Made by a program: the position numbers and the translations under genes. Below, piece by piece: positions 17,192-24,753 of a DNA stretch of 38,667 bases (its first letter is position 1; each line of letters starts with the position of its first letter). The notes beneath the pieces are model-generated. The model searched no databases, was not told where the DNA came from, and was given only the letters and a program-made list of their open reading frames with translations. Origin of the DNA: Verrucomicrobiota bacterium (GTDB taxonomy: Bacteria > Verrucomicrobiota > Verrucomicrobiia > Chthoniobacterales > Chthoniobacteraceae); NCBI GenBank assembly GCA_003402745.1, contig QQND01000023.1:1-38667 (forward strand), given 5' to 3'.

Positions 17192-18385
17192 ATGCAGGAA
17201 CTTCGTGAAATCACAAGCTGGATCGCTTCCCAGGAAACCGCATTCCACCGGATCCCACAGGTTTCCTCCCTTCCCGATCCAGTTTTTGAATGCGAAGGAA
17301 AACAGATGGTTTCCTTCAGTTCCAACAACTATCTGGCGCTGGCCCATGATCCGCGCATGATTGCGGCGGCCCGCGAGGGTCTGGAGCGTTACGGGGTCGC
17401 CAACTGCGAGTCCCGACTGCTGGGAGGCGACATGGAGATCTACGTGAATTTGGAGCGCAAACTTGCCGCTCTCAAAGGCAAAGAATCCGCGATGCTCTAC
17501 GCCACGGGATACCTGACCAATTTGGGGGTCCTCTCAGCCCTGCCCCGCAGCGGCATGTTGCCCCGCGTCTATGGCTTCCGCCCGACAAAGCGCCACAAGT
17601 ACGCTTATTTTTCAGACGAATCCAACCACACCAGCATCCGGGAAGGCATCGCGCTCTCAGGAATCCCAAAACTCACCTACGCGCACTGCGACATGGAGGA
17701 CCTGCGCAAAAAGTTGAAGTCTTCCGAGGCAACCACAAAAATCATCGTCAGCGATGGTGTCTTCAGCATGGATGGAGACATCGCCCCGCTGCCCGACCTC
17801 CTTAAAATCGCCGACGAATTTGACGCCACTCTTTATGTCGACGACGCGCACGGTACCGGAGTGATCGGCTCCACCGGCGGGGGCATCGGAGAGCATTTCG
17901 GGGTCAACAGTCCCCGCCTGATCTCGATGGGAACCCTGAGCAAGGCTTATGGCGCGATTGGGGGCTTCATCGCCACGGAAAACTACATCTCCGACACCCT
18001 CCGGTTCACCAGCAGCGCCTACGGATTCACTTCCACCATGCCGCCAGACCAAGTCTATGCGGTTTCCACGGCTCTGGATATTGTCAAAAACGAACCCGAA
18101 CGCAGAGAGCGCCTCTGGGATAACCAGCGCTATTTCGTCCAAAAAGTGGAAGCTCTTGAGATGCCCTTGGTTTCCAAGGAAACCTGCATCGTGCCGGTTC
18201 TAATCGGAGACGAAGAAAAGTGCGAACGCTCCGCCTACGACCTCAGCGAACGCGGGTTCCACGTCGACTCGATCATTTATCCCGCTGTCAAACGGGGCAA
18301 AGCGCGTTTGCGGTTCAACATGAACGCCCACCACACTCACTCCCAGATCGACGAACTCGTCGACGCCCTCGGCGATTACCGCTAG
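17192..18385 (+). CDS. PLP-dependent alpha-oxoamine synthase family enzyme (KBL/BioF/SPT-like)
   Basis: Member of the fold-type I family that condenses an amino acid with an acyl-CoA or acyl-ACP and releases CO2 (2-amino-3-ketobutyrate ligase, 8-amino-7-oxononanoate synthase, serine palmitoyltransferase). The 397 residues show SFSSNNYLALAHDP (41-54), His146 of the SDESNHTSI segment, SDGVFSMDGDIAPL (187-200), VDDAHGTGV (216-224) and the PLP Schiff-base Lys251 in GTLSKAYGAIGG. An insertion of roughly 15 residues (about 119-137, SGMLPRVYGFRPTKRHK) precedes the SDESNH motif and is not present in typical BioF or Kbl. No biotin or threonine genes are nearby; it is flanked by a terminator and unknown genes. 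Substrates cannot be assigned; sphingoid-base or other amino-ketone synthesis is possible. Confidence 0.85.
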   Translation: MQELREITSWIASQETAFHRIPQVSSLPDPVFECEGKQMVSFSSNNYLALAHDPRMIAAAREGLERYGVANCESRLLGGDMEIYVNLERKLAALKGKESAMLYATGYLTNLGVLSALPRSGMLPRVYGFRPTKRHKYAYFSDESNHTSIREGIALSGIPKLTYAHCDMEDLRKKLKSSEATTKIIVSDGVFSMDGDIAPLPDLLKIADEFDATLYVDDAHGTGVIGSTGGGIGEHFGVNSPRLISMGTLSKAYGAIGGFIATENYISDTLRFTSSAYGFTSTMPPDQVYAVSTALDIVKNEPERRERLWDNQRYFVQKVEALEMPLVSKETCIVPVLIGDEEKCERSAYDLSERGFHVDSIIYPAVKRGKARLRFNMNAHHTHSQIDELVDALGDYR

Positions 18386-18563
18386 GGAAAATCGCCTGAG
18401 CACACGGTTCCTTAAAAAAACGTGCTCCAGCCTCGCTTTCCAGCACAAACCGCAGGCTTCAAATCACTCAGACCCTAAGATTGAGGGCCGGACAACGCTT
18501 CACTTCTCGGAGGCGCGCTTGTGGCGTCAGCCCGCCGCACCATCCACCCCACGTTCTCGGCTC

Positions 18564-19964
18564 ATGAAGCCCCCCATCCTCCTCAGTACCTCCCTCGCCG
18601 CAGGAATCCTTGCCGGCGTCGCCGCCCACTGGTCAGACCTAGCGCCCTCCGGCCAACCAACCGATTCAATCAACTTGGAATCCCTCTCCAGCGAGGACCA
18701 TGCCGGGCCCAACGCCGAGACTGGCTCCTCCCAGAACGTCACGGGGGATAGCCACTTGCAGGGCGCCTCAGACGACGCCACCTTCCGTTCCCTTGCCCCC
18801 GAAAAACAAAGGGAAGCCCTCCTGCGCCTCAGCGAGCGCCTCAGCAAAGGCGGCAGCTGCGGAGATCAACTGCTTCTAGCGCGCGCCCTGGGCGACCTCG
18901 ATTACGAGCGCGCCCATGAACTCCTCCAAGGAATTACAAAACCAGAAGGCGTCAAATTTGACCCCTCCGACCTTGCGCGCGCCGCTTTGGCAGAACGCAT
19001 GGCCTCGCTCGATCCCAAACGCACGCTCGAGTTGGGAAAAACCGCAGAGGACCCGAAGATCACCCAGGCCGCCATTATGGCCATCGCGCAAAAAAACGGC
19101 GCCGAAGCCATCAGAGCGCTGGCTCAGCTCCCGGATAAATTACGGGGCAGCGTTGCTGGAGAAATGCGCGGTAATCTCAATGAAAACGTGGGAAAAGCCT
19201 CCGGGAACTTGTCGGAAATAACAGCCGCGCTCAAAGAGAACCCTCAACTTTTAAACACCAAGTCCGAGAGCGAGGGCGCCGTGCGCCGCCTGGTCGGACA
19301 AGTGGCCTCCCAGGCGGCGATGACCGATCCTGCCAAAGCCATGTCGGACCTCCGCCTGATGGCGGCCAATCTCGTCGAGCTCAAACCCGGCGAAGACCGC
19401 AAAACAGCCGAAAGCGCCCTCGTGGCACGCATCGCCTCGCAGATGACACGCACGCTGCGCGCAGACTCCCCGGCCTCCGCGCGCGTTGTTTTCAACGCCC
19501 TCTCGGATTCGGAAAAAAATGGAACGATGGTCGCGCTCGAGGCTTCGGCCCGCTTCCGCGAAACCGGCGTGGACCCCGCCATTCAATTCGCGGAAAAACA
19601 AAGTTCCCCCCAGTTTTCAAAAGACGCCGCCCGCGGGGTCTGGTGGTCGCTCGCCCAGCAGGATCGGGGCTCGGCCATGCAGTGGATTGAGTCCCTCCCT
19701 CCCGGTACGTTCCGCGACGGGGCGTTAAGTTCGGTGATGCAAGAGGCCACCTTTCGCACCCGCACCTTTGGCGAAACGGAGGAGGCGGTCAAAGCCGGCA
19801 CCGAACTCCGCTCCACCCGAACGAAGCTGGATTATTTCACCACCCTCGCCCAACAACGGCGTGCGGACGGGTCCTCTCAAAGCGAGTTCATTTCGAACCT
19901 CGCGATACCGGAATCCGAAAAAGTGGAACTACGCCGCAGGTTGGCCCCCATCCGCTTAAAATAA
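18564..19964 (+). CDS. Membrane-anchored or exported helical-repeat protein, function unknown
   Basis: From the ATG at 18564 the product is 466 residues: a short N-terminal hydrophobic segment (about 4-22, ILLSTSLAAGILAGVAA) acting as signal or anchor, a Ser/Asp-rich linker to about residue 70, then an all-helical Ala/Leu/Arg-rich body with repeating units of about 35-45 residues (for example REALLRLSERL, ARALGDLDYERAHELLQGI, MASLDPKRTLELGKTAEDPKI). One unit has the form QQDRGSAMQWIESLPPGTFRD, also recognisable in the next gene. No catalytic motif is visible. A TTG at 18519 would add 15 residues before the hydrophobic segment and is less likely. The next gene starts 15 bases on and encodes a related protein. 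I associate this repeat style with Verrucomicrobiota; no function is known to me. Confidence 0.8.
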   Translation: MKPPILLSTSLAAGILAGVAAHWSDLAPSGQPTDSINLESLSSEDHAGPNAETGSSQNVTGDSHLQGASDDATFRSLAPEKQREALLRLSERLSKGGSCGDQLLLARALGDLDYERAHELLQGITKPEGVKFDPSDLARAALAERMASLDPKRTLELGKTAEDPKITQAAIMAIAQKNGAEAIRALAQLPDKLRGSVAGEMRGNLNENVGKASGNLSEITAALKENPQLLNTKSESEGAVRRLVGQVASQAAMTDPAKAMSDLRLMAANLVELKPGEDRKTAESALVARIASQMTRTLRADSPASARVVFNALSDSEKNGTMVALEASARFRETGVDPAIQFAEKQSSPQFSKDAARGVWWSLAQQDRGSAMQWIESLPPGTFRDGALSSVMQEATFRTRTFGETEEAVKAGTELRSTRTKLDYFTTLAQQRRADGSSQSEFISNLAIPESEKVELRRRLAPIRLK

Positions 19965-19979
19965 CTTTTCCAACTGCCC

Positions 19980-21212
19980 ATGCCCCCAAAACTTGTGCCT
20001 GTTTTTTGCGTGGTTTGCGCCGCGTCCGGCTTCCAACTGGTCAGCGCCCTTTCTCCAAAACGTCCTCACATTCATTCTCCGGCCCAGAGCCCTTCGGCGG
20101 CCGCCGCGTCCCAAAAATCTTCCCCCTTCTCCGGCCTTCATTCGGCTGGAGAGCCGTCCTCCATCCTGCTCCAAGAGGTCGCCTCCAAAGGGACCTCCCT
20201 GCGCGAATTATCCGTGAGCAGCGAGACTGCCGGCTCCCCGGCCCAGTCCCGCCTCGCGCTCATGGAGGCCATCAACAAACTGAGCCCCTCGGCCCTTGAA
20301 ACGATGCTCGCCAAAGAAGCCAGCAGCACTGATTTCTACAGATCCTCACGCTTTGATTTCCAGTTTGCGGCCCGGCGCCTTTCGGAAATTGCTCCTGAAA
20401 AAGCAGCCGCGCTCTGGCTGAATGCAAAATCCTCCCACTACGGAGTGGACGCATTGCTGCTGCCTTGGGCGAAAAAGGATCCCCAAGCCTTCGCCTCCTG
20501 GAGCACGGGTTTGCCCGCAGACGCTCAACGCGCCATGGCGGGTCCCTTGGCCCAGCTCGTTGCAGAAAATCCAGAACGCCTCACCGGTATCGCCGCCCAG
20601 CTCGCCGGAAGCCCCGCCGGCGCACTCGGCGCCCGAGGGGCCATTTCAGGAATGATCTCCAGGGCCACCAAAGGTTCCGATCCGGCCGACGCTCTCGCCT
20701 ACGCGCAGGCGCTCCCAGCCGGTCCCATGCGCTCGGCTGCACTCGCCGAACTGGCCCGCTGGCCTGGTATGGACCTTTCCTCCCATCCTGAGATTGCCGA
20801 TGCCCTCGCCGCCCTCGCCCCCTCCGAGGCGCGCCGCTACCTTCCTCAAATCGCAGGCTCCGCCGCCAATCTTCCCCAAGGCGAAGTCCGTGACGCCGCC
20901 TACAGCGCGCAGTTCACAGCCGCCGCGAAAAGAGATCCTCAAGCCGCAGCAAAACGCGTAGACGCGCTCACCAACACCGCCGACTATCCCGCGGCCGTGC
21001 GCGGCTTTGTCGAGGCCACGGCAGCCAAAGATCCCGCCGCCGCCGTGGAGTGGGCGCTCTCGATCTCGACCCTAGGCAACCAGCGCTCTGCTGCTTTGGA
21101 AAAGGCCGCCACTGAGTATTTCCGCCTCAAGCCTGCCGACGCACGAAAATGGGTGCAAAACGCGCCTCTCAGCGCCGCCGAATACACCCAACTCACTGGC
21201 CAGACCCGTTGA
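19980..21212 (+). CDS. Exported helical-repeat protein, paralogue of the preceding gene, function unknown
   Basis: A 410-residue product with an N-terminal hydrophobic signal (MPPKLVPVFCVVCAASGFQL), a Ser/Pro-rich linker, and a helical body with tandem units of a D-P-x-A-x-x-W-x-x-x-L-P-x-(G/D)-x-x-R type: DPQAFASWSTGLPADAQR, ADALAYAQALPAGPMRSAA, DPQAAAKRVDAL and DPAAAVEWALSIS. The preceding gene carries the same unit more weakly, so the two look like diverged tandem duplicates and are probably co-transcribed (15-base gap). No enzyme motif or heme site is visible. The solenoid style suggests a protein-interaction or scaffold role in the envelope, which is inference. It converges with the heme protein gene at 21354. 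Confidence 0.8.
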   Translation: MPPKLVPVFCVVCAASGFQLVSALSPKRPHIHSPAQSPSAAAASQKSSPFSGLHSAGEPSSILLQEVASKGTSLRELSVSSETAGSPAQSRLALMEAINKLSPSALETMLAKEASSTDFYRSSRFDFQFAARRLSEIAPEKAAALWLNAKSSHYGVDALLLPWAKKDPQAFASWSTGLPADAQRAMAGPLAQLVAENPERLTGIAAQLAGSPAGALGARGAISGMISRATKGSDPADALAYAQALPAGPMRSAALAELARWPGMDLSSHPEIADALAALAPSEARRYLPQIAGSAANLPQGEVRDAAYSAQFTAAAKRDPQAAAKRVDALTNTADYPAAVRGFVEATAAKDPAAAVEWALSISTLGNQRSAALEKAATEYFRLKPADARKWVQNAPLSAAEYTQLTGQTR

Positions 21213-21317
21213 CACTCAGTCCACTGCGCCCGCGAAACTCAACCTCATCGGCCACAAGCCCTCCGCCCGTTTGGTCAATGGTCAAAGGGCCCGCCTTGGG
21301 GCGAGGTGGCCAGGTTG

Positions 21318-21348
21318 CCCCTTCCTCCCCACCCACCCCCCCGAACCC
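21318..21348 (-). other. Potential G-quadruplex tract between convergent genes
   Basis: The minus strand carries five G-runs of three or more (opposite C-runs at 21318-21321, 21327-21330, 21332-21334, 21336-21342 and 21346-21348) in about 30 bases, 6 bases past the end of the minus-strand heme protein gene. Such a tract could fold in RNA or DNA and slow polymerase where two genes converge. No classical terminator hairpin is visible in this 141-base gap. Confidence 0.45.
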
Positions 21349-21353
21349 GACTC

Positions 21354-23954
21354 TCACGGGGTTTTAGCAGCCGCCACAGGGGCGCCTGCATCGGCGCCAG
21401 TTCCGTTTGACGCCGCCTTCTTGGGGGCCATCAACTCTTTGAGTTCTTCCTCGGTCCAGGACTTCACGCGGGCCGCATATTCCTGCCGGATTTTCGCCAC
21501 CGTCGCAGGAGCAATTGGGGAACCGTTATGCTCCCACTCGCGACGGATGAACGTGAGGACCCCTGCGATCTGCTCGTCGGAAAGCGCGGCACCAAGCGGC
21601 GGCATTTCCAAGTTCCAAGACTGCCCGCCGACCTTTATCGGTCCCGCGAGGCCGTGCAGAAGGATGCGAGGAAGGACTTCCGCCTTTCCCAACACCCACT
21701 CGCTGTTGACCAAGGCAGGCGCGAGCCCGTCCATTCCGGTTCCGGTGGGCTGGTGGCAACCCACACAAAGCGAATTGTAAACACCCTTGCCAGTTTCAAA
21801 CCACGCGGTCTCTTCGGCTGTCAGTGGCTTGATCACGGGCGGCGGCGGTACGCCGGGTTTCGCAGGCCATGCCAGACGCGCCTCCAAGGCCGCCACGAGA
21901 GGCTTCGCGCTCGCATTCGACGCCTCCAAAAGAGTCGCCAATTCGGAAGGCATACTATCAAGGTAAAGCAACTTGACCGCAGCCCCGCTCTTCCCCGTCT
22001 TCACCTTCCCGGAGGCTCCGCTCAGAAGCGCCACCTGCACCGCTCCATTGGCAGGCTGAGCTGCAATCACCTCCAAAAGCGTTTTTACCCGCTCCTTACG
22101 CCGCTCCGAAAGTACCGCCTGGGCCAGTGCCTCGTACATCGCCGTCGGCTCCGTTTTGGCCTTCTTTTCCAAAAGCGCCTGAAGCGTCTCGAGCTCCCGG
22201 CCGCGCAACCCCGAAAGGATCGCTTCACGCACAAGCGGCTGCGCTCCCGCGCTGAGCGCGAGAGTCAGCGTTGCTTCTTGACTCTCAGGAAAGGCGCTCA
22301 GCTGGAATCCCAGCGCGATTTGTACGTCAACACTCGGGTCGCCCACCATTTTAACAAGCTCCCCCACCTGCGGACGCCCCGTCACCCGAACTGCTGCTGC
22401 CCGCACTTTGGAATCCTTATCCTTCAAAAAATCAGTCACCAGTTCCGGCGCCAGTGCTCCCATCCCCTCCAGAGTCCAAAGCGCGTGCAAGCGGGCCAAG
22501 GGTAACTTGCTTTTGTGCGCCAGACCCGTCAAAGCGGGAACCACTTCGGCGTCCTTGCGTTCCACCAACAGGCGCTGAGCCGTGTCGCGAGTCCAACCGT
22601 CAGTACTCTCCAAAAGAGCCACGAGCTTTGGACTCTCAGACGGCAAAAGCACCGGCGTGGCCTTGGCCTTGTCGGGAACCACACGCCAGATGCGGCCTTG
22701 ATTGAAAGGCATCTCAAGATCGCGATCCTTGATGTTTGCCACCAGATAATGCGTGAGGAAGCTCTTGTGCTGGATGATGCCCCGGTAAAGATCGACGACA
22801 TAAAGCGCCCCCCCCGGCCCACAGTAGGAAGACACCGGGCGGAAACGCTCGTCCGTGGAGGTCCAAAACTCGGTCTGCTTAAGGGCGTGTGTCCCCGAGA
22901 CCAACCCGTTTTTTTCAGAGAGGATCATCCGCTTCACCAGATTGCCAGCAGGCTCGGGAATAAACGCGTTACCGCGGTACTCCTTGGGAAAGAGAGAGCC
23001 ACGGTAAATGGAGGCTCCACACGTAGCCGTGGCGGTCGCGAGCGTTCCATCCTCCCGGAGCTGTTTTGGGTCGTATCCCCGGTTCACCCCCGGAGTGGGA
23101 TGCGAGGGCCATGTCGCCTGGTCCTTGACCACCTGCACCCCGAGGCCCGCCGCGGCCGTGTAGTTGGGGTTGCGCCGGGCCAGCGACTCAGGAATAAAAT
23201 TCGAGCGCAGGAAGTCGGAATTTGAGTTGTAAAATTGCCGGCCGAAATCGTCCTGAGTCATTCCCCATTGGCCACGCAGACCAGTCACTTCCCCGATAAA
23301 CTTGCCGTCCTTGAGCCGGTAACGCTTGGAGTGATTGGCCGAGTAAATCCAGTTGTCCAGCAACCACGTGGGCGAGTTGGCCATGTGCTCGGGTTGGCCA
23401 CCCGCTGACCCGTAGGAGGCGTCAATGCTTTCCTTGGCGTCCGCAATTCCATCCCCGTCGGTGTCCTTCATAAACCACAAATTTGGCGGCTCAGACACCA
23501 ACAGCCCTCCGTTCACACACACCAAAGCACGAGGCATCAACAGCCCGTCGGCAAAAACCGTGCGCTTGTCCATTCTGCCGTCCCCGTCGGTGTCTTCGAG
23601 CATCACCACCCGGCCGATCTTCTGATCCTCCCCAGCCCCCTCAACGTCATGCATGTAGCCGCGCATCTCGCAGACAAACAAGCGGCCTTTCTCGTCCCAA
23701 GAAAGCGCCACGGGGCTCTCCACCATGGGTTCGGCTGCCACGAGCTCCGCATGAAAGCCAGGAGCCAACTTGAAAGTGGCGAGCTCCTCCTCTGGCGTGA
23801 GCGGTTTGGGCGCAGGCAACTTGAACTTCAGCTCAAAAGAATCTGGGCCCGCACTTTTTGGATGGATCGCCCAAAGAACCGCTCCCGGAGTAAACGCCAC
23901 GGCAGCGGCGAGCAGAGAGACCTTGAGGAGGGGAATGTTCTGGAGGCGTTTCAT
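21354..23954 (-). CDS. PVC-type membrane-bound dehydrogenase / HEAT / cytochrome c protein
   Basis: Large exported redox protein of a kind greatly expanded in Planctomycetes and Verrucomicrobiota. The 866 residues show a signal peptide (about 1-29, LLKVSLLAAAVAFTPGAVLWA), a beta-propeller-like dehydrogenase domain (about 60-430) with calcium-style DTDGDG repeats (EDTDGDGRMD, KDTDGDGIAD), HEAT-like helical repeats (about 440-700, with VPALTGLAHKSKLPLARLHALWTLEG), and a C-terminal class I cytochrome c with CVGCH at 730-734 and a likely distal Met784 in NLEMPPLG. It should act in the periplasm, taking electrons from a sugar-like or other organic substrate to the heme. The substrate is unknown. 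It is transcribed alone on the minus strand; upstream is a 186-base divergent region. Confidence 0.88.
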   Translation of the reverse strand: MKRLQNIPLLKVSLLAAAVAFTPGAVLWAIHPKSAGPDSFELKFKLPAPKPLTPEEELATFKLAPGFHAELVAAEPMVESPVALSWDEKGRLFVCEMRGYMHDVEGAGEDQKIGRVVMLEDTDGDGRMDKRTVFADGLLMPRALVCVNGGLLVSEPPNLWFMKDTDGDGIADAKESIDASYGSAGGQPEHMANSPTWLLDNWIYSANHSKRYRLKDGKFIGEVTGLRGQWGMTQDDFGRQFYNSNSDFLRSNFIPESLARRNPNYTAAAGLGVQVVKDQATWPSHPTPGVNRGYDPKQLREDGTLATATATCGASIYRGSLFPKEYRGNAFIPEPAGNLVKRMILSEKNGLVSGTHALKQTEFWTSTDERFRPVSSYCGPGGALYVVDLYRGIIQHKSFLTHYLVANIKDRDLEMPFNQGRIWRVVPDKAKATPVLLPSESPKLVALLESTDGWTRDTAQRLLVERKDAEVVPALTGLAHKSKLPLARLHALWTLEGMGALAPELVTDFLKDKDSKVRAAAVRVTGRPQVGELVKMVGDPSVDVQIALGFQLSAFPESQEATLTLALSAGAQPLVREAILSGLRGRELETLQALLEKKAKTEPTAMYEALAQAVLSERRKERVKTLLEVIAAQPANGAVQVALLSGASGKVKTGKSGAAVKLLYLDSMPSELATLLEASNASAKPLVAALEARLAWPAKPGVPPPPVIKPLTAEETAWFETGKGVYNSLCVGCHQPTGTGMDGLAPALVNSEWVLGKAEVLPRILLHGLAGPIKVGGQSWNLEMPPLGAALSDEQIAGVLTFIRREWEHNGSPIAPATVAKIRQEYAARVKSWTEEELKELMAPKKAASNGTGADAGAPVAAAKTP

Positions 23955-24078
23955 ATTTTAAAAGTGCTGCCAATAGATAATCCCAACCCGCGCCTTTCTT
24001 TTGATACTTTTGAAGGCACCCCAAAGACTTTTTGATCAGACGCAACCCGTAAACTGATCCCCAGTTTTAAAACACTTG

Positions 24079-24087
24079 TGATACAAT
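24079..24087 (+). promoter_or_regulatory. Candidate extended -10 promoter for the small hexanucleotide-repeat gene
   Basis: TGATACAAT fits an extended -10 element (TG-N-TACAAT) and lies 54 bases before the ATG at 24141 in an AT-rich stretch that stands out in this GC-rich sequence. The -35 region is poor (CCCCAG at 17 bp spacing). A TTGACA at 24092-24097 is a perfect -35 hexamer but lacks a matching -10. Confidence 0.4.
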
Positions 24088-24140
24088 TTATTTGACACCA
24101 ATCGAATTTGATTTTCGCAGTTCATGCCTTATCTTCACTC

Positions 24141-24605
24141 ATGACTGCCGTAGGCATCCCAGACGTCCTCATCGAGCAGTCCGATACGCCCACCGCCGGT
24201 GCCGCGGGAACTCCCACCCCCACCCCCACCCCCACCCCCACCCCCACCACCGTCGGGGTCGGGGTCGGGGCCGATGCCGATGCCGATGCCGGCCTTTGCA
24301 CAAAACGGACGAGGATCACTCTGACCCAAGCCATGCGCGATAACGTGGAGCAGCTTGGCCACACGGGTTCCCACACTCTGGGCGTATTTGTACAACTCTT
24401 GACCACGGGCAGGGTGCAACTCGGCTTCCGGAACTATACGCGCCAGCTTGAGCTGGTGGACAAATCCCATCTCCTCCCTCGAATGCAGGCCCTGTCGCTG
24501 CTAGAAACCTGTCTGGACGCGATGCGCGGGCATGACGGAAATCAAAATCTCCAAGAATTCACACAAAACATCACCATTCAGGCGCCCAAACCCGAAAAAG
24601 AATAG
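24141..24605 (+). CDS. Small unknown protein with three consecutive dipeptide-repeat tracts
   Basis: A 154-residue product from the ATG at 24141. After 24 unique residues come (Pro-Thr)x6 at 25-36, Thr37, (Val-Gly)x3 at 38-43 and (Ala-Asp)x3 at 44-49. The remainder (about 52-154) looks like an ordinary helical domain: ITLTQAMRDNVEQLG, VFVQLLTTGRVQLGF, MQALSLLETCLDAMRG. It has no recognisable motif, no signal peptide and no membrane span. The dipeptide tracts reflect hexanucleotide repeats in the DNA, so the linker length can change without loss of frame. An in-frame TTG at 24108 would add 11 residues. The gene stands alone between the divergent heme protein gene and the convergent fumarase gene. 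Coding potential is plausible, function unknown. Confidence 0.6.
   Translation: MTAVGIPDVLIEQSDTPTAGAAGTPTPTPTPTPTPTTVGVGVGADADADAGLCTKRTRITLTQAMRDNVEQLGHTGSHTLGVFVQLLTTGRVQLGFRNYTRQLELVDKSHLLPRMQALSLLETCLDAMRGHDGNQNLQEFTQNITIQAPKPEKE
24213..24290. repeat. Three adjacent hexanucleotide microsatellites inside a coding region
   Basis: (CCCACC)x6 at 24213-24248, an ACC codon, (GTCGGG)x3 at 24252-24269 and (GCCGAT)x3 at 24270-24287 plus a final GCC lie end to end. The C-rich tract gives the minus strand six G5-type runs, an ideal G-quadruplex former. All units are six bases, so changes in copy number alter protein length but not frame. Confidence 0.9.
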
Positions 24606-24668
24606 GCGGCAGCCCCGCTTGCGGGCAGTGCCTTGCAAACCCGAAGCTGCGAGGCTGGCCCTGGAACC

Positions 24669-24696
24669 TTCTCCCTCCTTCTCCCTCCTTCTCCCT
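24669..24696. repeat. Short 10-bp tandem repeat between convergent genes
   Basis: TTCTCCCTCC occurs at 24669 and 24679 and is followed by a partial third copy TTCTCCCT (24689-24696). It lies in the 148-base gap between the small unknown gene (plus) and the fumarase gene (minus). That gap shows no clear terminator. Confidence 0.75.
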
Positions 24697-24753
24697 AAGA
24701 GGCGCCCGGAATATCCGCCGCCTCCCCCCAGTGATGAATGCCGACAATGAGGG

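Noticed and set aside
17192-18385. Naming the PLP enzyme bioF
   Set aside because: No biotin gene is nearby and it has an extra segment not typical of BioF, so only the family is claimed.
18394-18427. Terminator after the oxoamine synthase (GAGCACACG and CGTGCTC)
   Set aside because: The stem has a bulge and a long loop, and the T-run is missing on the plus strand.
21528-22505. A 325-codon plus-strand frame within the heme protein gene
   Set aside because: It is Arg/His/Gln-rich and has no domain; the minus-strand gene with CVGCH and DTDGDG motifs is clearly the real one.
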